From positions 8,836,205 through 8,900,204 of the forward strand of contig JABAKD010000006.1 in NCBI GenBank assembly GCA_012845835.1: 64,000 nt of DNA, in the 5' to 3' direction. Under the pieces are notes generated by a model. It made no database searches. It was not told where the DNA came from and saw only the letters and a list, made by a program, of their open reading frames with translations. The position numbers and the translations under genes were made by a program. Each line of letters starts with the position of its first letter. Position 1 is the stretch's first letter. The DNA comes from Undaria pinnatifida. Taxonomy: Eukaryota > Sar > Phaeophyceae > Laminariales > Alariaceae. Shown here in pieces: positions 35,484 to 44,675 of this stretch.

Positions 35484-35595
35484 CTAGCCGTGCCGAAGAT
35501 TTTGCGCCCCCCTCTTCCAATGAGAACAGTATTGGATATGACAAGGGTATGAAGAGGGCAACAACAGTGAAGGCAAACAGGTAGCACCTGTCCAT
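35484..35595 (-). CDS. Possible first exon with signal anchor, hypothetical
   Basis: From an ATG in CACCACATGG context, the minus strand reads MDRCYLFAFTVVAL, continuing hydrophobic to about residue 24, then a polar SLEEGGAKSSARL segment. This looks like a signal peptide or type II signal anchor. The frame reaches AGGCTAG|GTAAACG (AG then GT), a possible 5' splice site, at 35484/35483. A candidate acceptor (ACATACTGTAG) lies near 35420, but the next exon is uncertain. I do not recognise the protein. Confidence 0.3.
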
Positions 35596-35726
35596 GTGGT
35601 GAATACCCTCTTTCTCCGGTCCCCGCCTGCAGATATATCTTAGACGAGGTCACACCCACAGCTGCTACATACAACATTTTTTTGTTGTACACGCCGAAAG
35701 CGGGAAGCACAGGAATAAAACACTAA

Positions 35727-36176
35727 CTAACCCCTTCTGAACCCCCGCTCTATGACCTCCTGCAATATTACGCGAAAAACGATGACTCGCATTGAAAAAC
35801 GGCATGAGGCCCCGCATAAAAACATAACCCAGCAGCTACTGCAAACAACCGCGTCTACATAGCGAGACATTAAGAAGCACGCGTTTACTAAATCGCCGAT
35901 ATGTACCTCTGTTTGCCACACCAACAAACAATACGCACACAGTGAGGCGAGTCGAGGACGGTAGAGTTCACAGGCAAGCGATGAGGCACTCTCCATCATC
36001 CCCCTGCCATTCCCTCGAATGAGGAAGCTCGCCGACCCCCTCCCTCGCCCCGCGGACTCTGTCCCCGCCCCCTCAACCGCCCCATAACCTCCTTCCCGCC
36101 CCCCGAGTCCCCAATCAAATTTCCGCATTGGCCAAAAGAAGACGACCTCGCCCGCCTTGGCCTCCCGAGCCATCAC
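35727..36176 (-). CDS. Unassigned 149-codon frame, doubtful
   Basis: The first half (to about residue 70) is GC-rich with a GGREGGYG-type composition. The second half is hydrophobic and cysteine-rich. There is no recognisable domain, and the opposite strand is pyrimidine-rich. It could be a 5' region of the 35.5-kb candidate exon or chance. The low confidence reflects this. Confidence 0.15.
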   Translation of the reverse strand: MMAREAKAGEVVFFWPMRKFDWGLGGREGGYGAVEGAGTESAGRGRGSASFLIRGNGRGMMESASSLACELYRPRLASLCAYCLLVWQTEVHIGDLVNACFLMSRYVDAVVCSSCWVMFLCGASCRFSMRVIVFRVILQEVIERGFRRG

Positions 36177-36179
36177 GCA

Positions 36180-36860
36180 GGGTGTGCTACGGTGTCGCGT
36201 AATCAGCGACCACCAAAACGTTTAAGATGTTCCCATCCCTGCCCTGATCCATACAAGGGCGCGACCTCAACCTTTTCAGCCGCGACAATATTCAGCGACA
36301 ACTCGTCCTCCCCACCCACCTCCCCCTTAACGTCCTCCCTCTTCCACCCGTCCCTCCCCCCACTCTTCCCCCGTCCTCGCCGCTGCCCATGGATAGGGAT
36401 ACGGGTCGCTTCATCAGAGCGGTCGGTGTGTTACCGTTGCGTCGCGACCGTGACCACTGGCGTCATCCCGAACTTTTTTTCGTTTCACGATATCTCCACG
36501 GCAAACGATCATGTTTCGAGCGCGCTCGTGTGTGCGTCAGCCCGCTACGTCCGTAGAACAAAACACGCCAGCGACACGAACAACTCTGGCAGAGCTATGC
36601 GGTGTGCCTGCCGATGTTTACCTGAAATGCGGTAGACAAAAAACAGCGCCATACGGTAATGTATATGGTGTACAGCAATATATCATTCATCTTTATCCCG
36701 TATATGCTTCTTAACTGCGGCAAAAATATGTCAATTCTAAGCCCAAATGATTTTCCTGAGAAACAATTAGTGCCTTTATAACCAGGGTGGAAAAGCCGAC
36801 AAACAGGGCAGTGGACCGACCCGTGTGATTCTGGTTCCGCATAAATTATAGGTTTAGTCT
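36180..36860. other. Pyrimidine-rich stretch and unassigned sequence
   Basis: CCTCCCC/CACCTCC words dominate 36305-36385. The remainder has only short frames. Confidence 0.35.
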
Positions 36861-36864
36861 ATAG

Positions 36865-37300
36865 GTGTATCCGTCGATTACGTCGACCGGACAGGGCTCT
36901 CCTTCTGCTTCCTTTCCGTGGTTGACGCCGGCGTCGTGACAATCGACCAAGACAAACCATCTTACAGTGTTTAACTTACGCATACCAGAACCGCCAATCA
37001 CTGCCGCGGAAATTCAAGAGCAGGAAGCTAACGTCGATTTTTGGTGTATCTCTCGGGCGGTGTAAACGTCATCCATGGAACCGCCGGTCTAGGTGACCGT
37101 CCCTCGATGTACGTAACCGTCAGTAACCTTCGGTCGACATAATAACCGTCAGTTGACGGAACAGTCGATTGACGTAAACGTCCGTCGGTGCAACGGTCGG
37201 CCCATACATAGCTGTAACTTGAAGTAGCCATAGGTCTGTGTAACCGTCGGCAGACCTAATAGTGGGTCGATATATCCATCGGTGGATTTTCTTCTTTGAT
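36865..37300 (+). repeat. GTCGGTCGATGTAACC minisatellite, block 1
   Basis: Imperfect units of GTAACCGTCGGTCGA (about 15-17 bp) are dense from 37090 to 37260 and sparse before that. Frames across it are repeat translations. Confidence 0.75.
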
Positions 37301-37348
37301 CCATCACGTATCCCACGATAGCAGTAGTAGTAGCAGTTTTCGTCTAAA

Positions 37349-37600
37349 GAGCCATCCCACGGTAAGAGTGCAGCATGAGTCCCTGAGCTCCTCACATGAG
37401 GAACTCAATATCTCACCCGAAGAATGACTTCGAAGGCACTCGTTCGCACAACCCGACTAAGCTTCTATGCCTCAGCCCGCAACACAATATGTACTCGGGA
37501 AATTACTTCATTGTCCTGCAGTTCCTCACATGAGAAACTCAATCGCCCAGGGACTTTTTGGCGCAATCATACAACTGCAACCCCTACCGTGGGATGACTC
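37349..37600. mobile_element. CATCCCACGGTA MITE, copy 3 (best preserved)
   Basis: The left terminus GAGCCATCCCACGGTAAGAG and the right terminus CCTACCGTGGGATGACTC form inverted repeats. TAAA flanks both sides (TCTAAA before, TAAAAC after), a possible target duplication. It is 252 bp, non-coding, and inserted between two blocks of one minisatellite. Confidence 0.85.
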
Positions 37601-37611
37601 TAAAACGGTTT

Positions 37612-37832
37612 CTTAAGACGGGGCTCCTTAACCCAAAATCGTCGGAAGCACGACATTTTTGTTTTGCATGATTCTCATTGTGTACCCCATTAATAGGCCA
37701 TGGAACTTTGCGTCCAATTTAGTAGTTTATTTTTTCTCCAAATAGTTTTTTGGGGCAGGTCTTTGAGCTCCCATAAACTCAAGAATCTCAGAGAAAAAGT
37801 GGTGCACCTCTATCGTAGCACGCGTCCGATGT
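37612..37832 (+). mobile_element. GCGTGCTACGATAGAGGT family, copy lacking left end
   Basis: GACGGGGCTCCTTAACCCAA, ATAGGCCATGGAAC and the terminus CACCTCTATCGTAGCACGCG follow the family order. It lies directly after the CATCCCACGGTA MITE. Confidence 0.65.
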
Positions 37833-38330
37833 AACCGTCGGTCGGTGTAACCGTCGTCCAGTGTAACCGTCGACCGACGTGACTCCCCCTGGACGAAGCC
37901 GTCGGTCAATCTACACGTCTTTCGATGTAAGTGTCGGTAGATGCAACCGTCGACCGATGTAACCGTAGGTCGTTGCCACCTTGAGTCGATGTGACCGTCG
38001 GTCAACTCAGCCGTCGGTCGAAATAACCGTCGGTCGGCGCAACCGTCGATCGATGTAACCATCGGTCGAAGCAACCATTGATCGATCGAACCATCTGTTA
38101 GTGTCACCGTCGTCCCGTGTAACGAAGCCGTCTGTATCTAGTTGTCGGTGGATGTAACAGTCGATCGAGATGTAGTCGCCGATCGGTGTAACCATCGGTC
38201 GGCGTAGTCGTTGCCCGGTTGGATCCCTCGGTCGAATATACCGTCGTGCGCCGTACACATCGAGCGGTGTAACCGCCGGTTGATGTAGACATCGATCGAT
38301 GTAACCGTCGGTCGACGTGTTCGCCTGAAG
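37833..38330 (+). repeat. GTCGGTCGATGTAACC minisatellite, block 2
   Basis: About thirty imperfect 15-17-bp units (GATGTAACCGTCGGTC and variants) continue the same motif as the block ending at 37300. Confidence 0.8.
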
Positions 38331-38440
38331 CAAGCTCTTCTCGGGGTAAAAACACACGACGGCTACATCCTAGCTGCCCAAGTCGCGGCCGTCGTCACAG
38401 TCACCCACCGCAACATGACCACGCGCCGCGGCAAAAAGAC

Positions 38441-38722
38441 CATGCTACGACAGAGGTGCACCCCGTTTTTTCTTCCAAGCAAGGTTCCTCAATTTGAGAG
38501 CATAAGACCTCTCCCAAAAAACTGATTTGGAGAAAAAATAGAACTGCTTATTATATTCGTACACACTGGATGAAAAATCCCATGGCTTAGGTACACAACG
38601 AGAATCATGCAGAAAAAAAGGGTGTACTCCTACATTTTTCCCGGCGATTTTGGGGTTAACGATCCCCATCATTCAGGAAAAAAAGATTGGCAAAAAGTGC
38701 TACCTGCTGTCGTAGCACGCGC
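38441..38722 (-). mobile_element. GCGTGCTACGATAGAGGT element, full copy
   Basis: The left end CATGCTACGACAGAGGTGCA and the right end CTGTCGTAGCACGCG form inverted repeats. The interior includes TGAAAAATCCCATGGC and CCGGCGATTTTGGGGTTAAC. It is about 280 bp with no coding capacity. Confidence 0.75.
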
Positions 38723-38942
38723 CCAAACATCATCACCACACGGTTCGCAGGTCACCAATTTTTTTCCAATACGGAGCACACGAAAGCGGCCCTCCCAACC
38801 ATCACGACAGCATCCCCTTAAACCAACACGACAGCATCCCCCCGGCTACGAAAAGCGATGGAGGATCGGCCCAAAGAAACTGACCTCCGCGGCACCCCTC
38901 CCATTCCCCAAAGACGCGGGCTATAATACGATAGAGGTGCAG

Positions 38943-39230
38943 ACGCGTGCTACGATAATAGAGGTATACCTTTTTTGGCTATTTTGTTTTCTGAATGACG
39001 GGGCTCCTTAACCTGGCCAAAATCGTCGGAAAAAAACGACATTTTTTTTTGCACGATTCTCGTTGTGTACCCCCTAGACCATGGAAATTTCCATCCGGTA
39101 TGTACAAGTATGAGAGCAGTTTTCATTTTTCTCCAAATCGGTTTTCGGGAGAGGTCTTTTAAGCCCCTTAGTTGAGGAATCTCAGCAAAAAAAGGTGGTG
39201 CACCTCCTCTCCCTCTATCGCAGCACGCGT
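38943..39230 (+). mobile_element. GCGTGCTACGATAGAGGT element, full copy
   Basis: The left terminus ACGCGTGCTACGATAATAGAG and the right terminus CTCTATCGCAGCACGCGT are inverted repeats. The interior carries GACGGGGCTCCTTAACC, a CCATGG word and TTTTCGGGAGAGGTCTTTTA. Confidence 0.8.
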
Positions 39231-39476
39231 CTGCACCACATTTATTTCTGAGATTCCCAAGTTTAGGAGCTTAAGACCCCCCCCACCGAAAAACTATTGG
39301 AGGAAAAAGAAACTGATAATATAAAGTGGATGAAAAGTTCCATGGGCTATTAATAGGTACACAACGAGAATCATTGCAAAAAAAAAATCAATGGGGCGTA
39401 TTTCCGACGATTTTCGAGCCCCGTCATTCGGAAACCATTTCAGACGAAAAGTGCTGTCGCTGTCGTAGCACACGCC
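39231..39476 (-). mobile_element. GCGTGCTACGATAGAGGT element, back-to-back copy
   Basis: This is an inverted copy beginning at the last base of its neighbour. It lacks the first 12 or so terminal bases, then reads GAGATTCCCAAGTTTAGG to CTGTCGTAGCACACG. The pair forms a palindrome of roughly 530 bp with imperfect arms. Confidence 0.75.
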
Positions 39477-39479
39477 CAA

Positions 39480-39860
39480 ACAACATGATGACCTCCCTCC
39501 CCTCCAACCAGCGACCGCGGTAAACGATGGAGGGTCGAAAACGGGAGGCGTTGTACATGAATAAAAAGTCGAGGTGCTGAAAAAAAAAAAAAAATACGAT
39601 GTTGTCGCCCGCCCCCCCTCCCTCACTCCCTCCCTCCCTCCTTCCCATCGACAACCAAGCCAAAAACAAAGCCGTGGAGCACAGAATACGGGGGATAAAA
39701 TAGTTCACAAACAAAAAACAGGGTCGTTGCGCAGCTTGCCAAGCTGAACGAAGGTCGAACAGAGATTTTGACGACTTGCGTGTACAGCGGCTGCCAAAAT
39801 CGTAACAAAAGGACTTCACAAATAACACAAAAAAAAACGAAGCGAGAATAAAAGAAAAAA
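39480..39860. other. Unassigned
   Basis: Poly(A) lies at 39580-39594 and CCCTCC words at 39610-39640. The minus-strand frames are low-complexity. No gene was recognised. Confidence 0.35.
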
Positions 39861-39864
39861 CACA

Positions 39865-41430
39865 GCTCAGCAGTAGCACCAGCAGCAGTACTAGCAGCAG
39901 CAGCAGTACTAGCAGCAGCAGCAGTACTAGCAGCAGCAGCAGTAGCAGCTGAGGCAGTGGAGTGGCACTCGTAGCGTGCTACAATAAAACCTTTATTGCC
40001 GTAGTACGAACAGTAGCACGAAACTAGTTGCGGCACTCGAGAGCCATGGCAAAAACATGGCCGGCACAAGGGTGCCAGCAGCTGGGGTTGAAGACACCAA
40101 CAGCTGCAAAAGTAGAAGGTAATACACACTACAGCAGCAGATTCCATCAGCTACAGCAGTGGGCATCAACAGATCTACAATAGTAGCAAGTGCAAAACAC
40201 AACATCAGTAGATTCCATCAGCTACAGCAGTAGTCGTGAGTATCAAAAGCTACAACAGTAGCAGTAGTAGGTACCTGCATCTACCCTGGGACGTGTCAAA
40301 AGCTACGGTATCAGGCGCGGTGGCACCATTAGTCCACAGCACAGTACAGTACAGCAGCAGGGGACACCCAGTTAGGACGTGGTGCGCGAGAGCAGTATGA
40401 CCGCCTTATAGGAGGAAGCCGCCTTATTAATTCCAGGATATGAGTGCAATTCCCCAGTTGCGCCAAGCGAATTGGACCGCCTTATAGAGGGATGCCTCCT
40501 TATTCAGGCCGCCATATTGCGGGACCCCTACTCTGTAGTGGACACACCCGATTCAAGAACAGGCCGTGGCAAGCCGAAACGAGGCGTCTTATCTAGACAT
40601 TGCTCTCATCTGTGGGCCATATAAAAATGTTACAGTACCAGGTGTACACATGCCGAAACTATCAGCATGTTCATGGTGTACTTTCTCCTATTATCCATAT
40701 CAGCAGCACCTTCTACAACCACGAGCAGAACTTTCTACAAAAACGGTAGTGTACCTCCTCCTGCTATCAGCAGTACTTTCTGCTGCAGGCATTACTTTCT
40801 ACAATTAGCAGTGTGCTTTCTACGACTACCAGCAATTATTTTCTCCCACAAACATTAGTTTCTACCAGGTATATACTACCGGCAACAGCTGTAAAGAAGA
40901 AAATGAAAGTACATTTCAGCTGTGAGATCGAGGATCTCGTCAACACTTTAGCACGTTGCGTGTGGTATTTCGATAGCGCGTGTTACGGGGTATGTTTTTT
41001 ACTGCCACATACCACGACTACTTTCTACAACCAGTAGTTTCTACTACTATCAGCAGCACGTTCTACTACTACCAGTAACACACACTACTCGCAGCACATA
41101 CGCCATATATTCTACAGCAGTAGCTTTCTGTCACCAGCGGTAGCTTGTACTACTACAATACGTAAAATATCGGCAGTACATTTTACTACTCCTAGCGGCA
41201 CTTCCTACTGCCAACAGAGGCTAATACTACTACTGAACGATCAGCAATACCTTTCAATACTAACAGTTGAAGTACGTTCTACGGCCAGCAGTAGCTTCTA
41301 CGCCTACTACAGTACGTTTCAGCAACATCTTTCACCACTATCAGCGGCACTCAAGACTACACCAGCAGTACCTCCTGCTACCAACAGTAGCGTTTACTAC
41401 TACAATACATATCAGCAGTAGCTTCTACTT
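39865..41430 (-). repeat. Degenerate CAGCAGTA(C/G)-rich region
   Basis: CAGCAGTAGTA/CTACTACAGCAG-type words recur throughout, densest at 39868-39950 and 40640-41420. A left-end fragment of the 1925-2690 element (TTTCAGCTGTGAGATCGAGG) lies at 40912-40950, and a GACCGCCTTATAG repeat at 40399-40530. No gene was recognised. Confidence 0.6.
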
Positions 41431-41615
41431 CGCCTTCACGGCACGGTTAAGAATGTCCATGCGGGGGAGCGCCCCAAGCGGGGGTAATCGCCCACCCGGC
41501 AACGGATCGACCAGACTCGCGCTTTCTCCCTAAAACAAAAACGTGGCCCAGTTTTAATGGATCAAGGGAGAGAACAGCGCGACGACAAGCAGCGGGGGCG
41601 GGGATAGGGCGGGGC

Positions 41616-41638
41616 GGGGCGGGGCGGGGCGGGGCAAT
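41616..41638 (+). repeat. GGGGC pentamer run
   Basis: Four to five consecutive GGGGC units. Confidence 0.8.
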
Positions 41639-41772
41639 CAAGTTAACTCCGCTGCCGGAACGACGGTGCTGCCTTCGCAACGGCAGCGATCGAGCTTCAG
41701 CTGCAAAAACGTTGAATGAATGAAATAGATACATGCCACTCAAGGGCAAGGCAAGTCGCGCGCGAGGCGGAC

Positions 41773-42062
41773 GGGGGGGGGGGGGGGGGCTCATCATCGT
41801 GCCATGCAAGGCCCTAGTTCGTAGGACCATACTGGTAGACCTTTACATTCCAGGTAGGGGAAATAATATCATGCACGGCTGCTGTCCTTAGGACCATAGA
41901 CCCTCGCATCTCTACAACGCCGGGACGGAGCACGTCGGATTTTCACCAACCAGGCAGACATCGCGTGCACCAAGCGTGAAGCGCCGTGAGGGGTTCGGCG
42001 AGTCGCATGAGGGGTGAACTGTATCCTTCCAAGAATCACTTGTGAGGCGGACTTCCGCACCT
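41773..42062 (+). mobile_element. Poly(C/G)-headed dispersed repeat, copies L1
   Basis: A G tract (41773-41789) is followed by CTCATCATCGTGCCATGC and a short copy ending GTAGGACCATA. A longer copy follows from 41872: CATAGACC-CTCGCATC, GACGGAGCACGTCGGATTTT, CAGGCAGACATCGCG and GCGAGTCGCATGAGGGGTGA. The same order recurs at 46724, 60655 and (inverted) 61070. Read on the minus strand, the element ends ATGAG followed by poly(C). Confidence 0.65.
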
Positions 42063-42112
42063 TGAGTATCATTCTTGCATATCAGATGACAGCTTGGAAT
42101 GTTTTTAAGCAT

Positions 42113-42182
42113 ATCACGCATGCCTGTAGTCCTTAGGACCATAGACACTCGCATCTCTACAATGTCGGGACGGAGCACATGG
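42113..42182 (+). mobile_element. Poly(C/G)-headed dispersed repeat, fragment L2
   Basis: TGCCTGTAGTCCTTAGGACC, ACACTCGCATC and GACGGAGCACAT repeat the first 70 bp of the neighbouring copy. No G tract precedes it. Confidence 0.6.
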
Positions 42183-42836
42183 AAAACGTCAGCCCTAAGC
42201 CTAGCGCTGAAACCTCAAGCAACCTTGACACTGATTTTATTCCACAGGTCCGCGTGTACAAAATATGAACACCTGTACGGTTTCCTCAGCAGTAACGCCT
42301 TGCGCGCTCTAAACAGCACCCGAAACGTGGGTAAACCTTCTAAAGGGCGGTAACACTTTGCCGCAGTAGGTGTCCCCCTTAACGAGACCCCATCACAACG
42401 AAAATCGGCATATAAGGGACCAAAAAAGGACTCCGTGTCCGTTTATCCTCACTTTAAGGGACCCCTCGTACCTTATAGTGGCCGCAACAGTCGAAAAAGA
42501 GACATCTGGCCCCTTGTTAGGGGCCATCAGTCTCCCGGCTGAAAAACGCCACATAGTAGATTGGAAACCTTTAAACGGATCAAAATAATTGAGGGACGTC
42601 TGTGTACGGGACCCTGCTGCCCCCACGCACTATGGGTTTCTTCTATATCGTGTCACCAGCCGAGCCAAAGCTATAACAAGCTACTGATAAAAAATAACTG
42701 CATTTACGTTATGAGAGAAAACCACTTGGAATATTTTTTGTGACCTCCGCGTTGGGGGAAAGACACTTGAACTCAGAGTGGAATACTTTTTTTCGCGGTT
42801 ATTTATTTAATTTTATTCTTTAATCCGCTTTAATCA

Positions 42837-43060
42837 TCACTTTTCTCTCCAGCTCAAGTCGTAAAAGGCTTTGCCCTCAGCAACTTTCTGAACAAGCCGT
42901 GGCCACAGATGTCTCCCCTTCGTCCCCCCGGTACATGCCTTCACTTTTGTCGCGCATGGGTCCCATTCAGCCATCGCACTTTTCAGCTGTTTATGCTCGT
43001 CGAATTCCATCGAACTTCGCCAGCTCACGCTGTCGCGCTTTCCGCTCCCATTTAATTACC
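42837..43060 (-). CDS. Unassigned exon-like frame
   Basis: The minus-strand frame is open for about 70 codons and reads protein-like: SWRSSMEFDEHKQL, then AMAEWDPCATKVKACTGG and GRHLWPRLV, ending DLSWREK and a stop. No known domain comes to mind; a DNA-binding or transposase-type fragment is possible. It lies downstream of, and on the same strand as, the glycosyltransferase gene, but I see no splice link. Confidence 0.2.
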
Positions 43061-43124
43061 CCAAAGTATGTCCTACCCAAACTCCTAGTTATTCGGCCCA
43101 AACAAAACATGCGTATAAGTGACG

Positions 43125-43195
43125 TAGTGGTCTATAGTTGATAGGCTGTCCGATTCTAAGTGGTGTGCGCGGATTCGAATCCCGGTATCATCGGG
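43125..43195 (+). tRNA. tRNA-like sequence, perhaps degenerate tRNA-Arg(TCT)
   Basis: GTGGTCTATAGTTGATAGGC resembles a D-arm/A box. GATTCTAA could be a TCT anticodon loop, and GGATTCGAATCCC is a perfect B box. T-stem and anticodon-stem pairing is poor and the acceptor stem cannot be closed, so this is more likely a tRNA pseudogene or SINE head than a working tRNA. Confidence 0.3.
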
Positions 43196-43319
43196 GAGGG
43201 GGGAAGCTCGAAGGTTCTGGTACTTCTACAATTTGACATGCAGCGACGGGAGAGCCCCAGAGATCTCTGTTACAAAGTCGGCGAGACTCATTCAACAAAC
43301 CAAAAAACATATATAGTGT

Positions 43320-43640
43320 TGGATATGTAGCACTTCCCAACTGAGCTGCTACATAACCAACCAATTATGGAGGGTTGTGATCAAGTAGCTCAGTGGGTAG
43401 TGAGTGCCATGTGACTTAACCCCTTTAGAACCCAAAATTCCTCCCAATACTAACTTCAAGTAAATTTGTCCCCAAAACGGGTTTCCAGTTGTAAAGGCGT
43501 TAAGTAGCTTAGTGGATAGTGCTACATAACCAATCATTCCGGAGGGGCGTGACTAAGTGGCTCAAAACTAGCTCAAAGGGTAGTGCTACGTGACAAAGTA
43601 ACTCATAGTGTAGTGCTACGGATATAACCAACAATTGTAG
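43320..43640 (+). repeat. Cluster of tRNA D-arm-like words
   Basis: AAGTAGCTCAGTGGGTAGTG (43384), AAGTAGCTTAGTGGATAGTG (43502), AACTAGCTCAAAGGGTAGTG (43567) and GTAACTCATAGTGTAGTG (43598) are tandem variants of a tRNA A-box/D-arm. An inverted copy lies at 43330-43360. Each is followed by GCTAC(A/G)...ATAACCAA. A TTAA-type MITE interrupts the array. Confidence 0.55.
43416..43503. mobile_element. TTAA-flanked MITE (piggyBac-like ends), intact
   Basis: This 88-bp element reads TTAA-CCCCTTTAGAACCC to GTTGTAAAGGCG-TTAA. The TTAA at both ends fits the piggyBac target duplication, and the ends CCCCTTTA/TAAAGGCG are inverted repeats. It has no coding capacity. Sister copies lie at 46565, 51736, 63143 and (decayed) 16583. 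Confidence 0.8.
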
Positions 43641-43796
43641 CGGGGTTCATTGGTACCGCGTGCTGCATAATGTGGAAAAGTGCAGGACGGACGCGGCTTG
43701 CTCACCATCAACGGCACCGTGTAATCTTTCGGAAGGTGCTTCTTGTCCCCCTGGAGGCGTTTTTGCACGACCAAGGCCGAGGACAAGCATTGACAC

Positions 43797-44011
43797 GGGA
43801 GGGAGGGAGGGAGGGAGGGAGGGAGGGAGGGAGGGAGGGAGGGAGGGAGGGAGGGAGGGAGGGAGGGAGGGAGGGAGGGAGGGAGGGAGGGAGGGAGGGA
43901 GGGAGGGAGGAGGGAGGGAGGGAGGGAGGGAGGGAGGGAGGGAGGGAGGGAGGGAGGGAGGGAGGGAGGGAGGGAGGGAGGGAGGGAGGAAGGGAGGGAG
44001 GAAGGAAGGGA
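43797..44011 (+). repeat. GGGA tetranucleotide microsatellite
   Basis: More than fifty GGGA units with one single-base slip at about 43909 and GGAA variants near the right end. Long frames on both strands here are repeat translations. Confidence 0.98.
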
Positions 44012-44265
44012 GAGGGCGAGGTGATGAGGGAGAGACGGGGAGAGAGGGTATTGAGGTGGAACCCCCGCCCTCGAAGTTAAGAGGGAGGCGGATGGGGAGG
44101 AGGGGGGGCGGGGGTTGACAGACTGAACGGCAAATACACGAACTATTCGATGTTGATGCCAGGTATGACAAAGCATGATAAACCAGGGCATGGTTCGCAG
44201 ACACATACAAGCGTTGTCAGTTACCGATTCCTCTTATCCTCCACGTCACGACGCACCAGGTACCA

Positions 44266-44550
44266 TCATATGGTATACTCCAAAATAAAAAGACTGTCAG
44301 TTACTGACTCTGCTGGCATTAGTTGATTGGTTGATTGATTGGCTGCTTTGGTGGTTGGGTGGTTCTCTGATGGAATGATTGGTTGATTGATTAGGTTGGA
44401 TGACTTGATTGGTTGGTTGGGTGGACGATAGACTGACCGCACCTTTGACTTAGGAGGAGCACTCAGGGGGACAACTGGGACTTCTCCCCCCGCACCGCTG
44501 GCCTCCTTATTCTTCGACGAAGTCTTGTCCACCTTGATGTGCTCCCCCAC
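44266..44550 (-). CDS. Glycosyltransferase exon 8 (last exon seen)
   Basis: The acceptor GGAGACAG|GTGGGGGAGC continues the conserved LEVGEHI. Residues then read IKVDKTSSKNKEASG and PVVPLSAPPKSK. Either a donor (CAAAG|GTGCGG at 44443/44442) leads to a further exon, or the frame runs to the TGA at 44266. The latter adds an Asn/Pro/Gln-rich tail coded by a degenerate GGTTGATT repeat, which makes it less likely to be native protein. Confidence 0.7.
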   Translation of the reverse strand: MGEHIKVDKTSSKNKEASGAGGEVPVVPLSAPPKSKVRSVYRPPNQPIKSSNLINQPIIPSENHPTTKAANQSTNQLMPAESVTDSLFILEYTI

Positions 44551-44640
44551 CTGTCTCCATCGACGTAATGGCGGCGTGCAGATTGTTGACAAAGCACAAG
44601 ATCATCACCTACGTAAGGAACAACGAAAACACGTTAATCA

Positions 44641-44675
<35 letters not shown>

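Noticed and set aside
37020-38330. CRISPR-like or coding repeat (DGYTDRRL-type frames)
   Set aside because: Short variable 15-17-bp units without spacers; the frames shift register between units.
43616-44210. Frames of 136-196 codons on both strands (SLPP and GGRE repeats)
   Set aside because: These are direct translations of the GGGA microsatellite.
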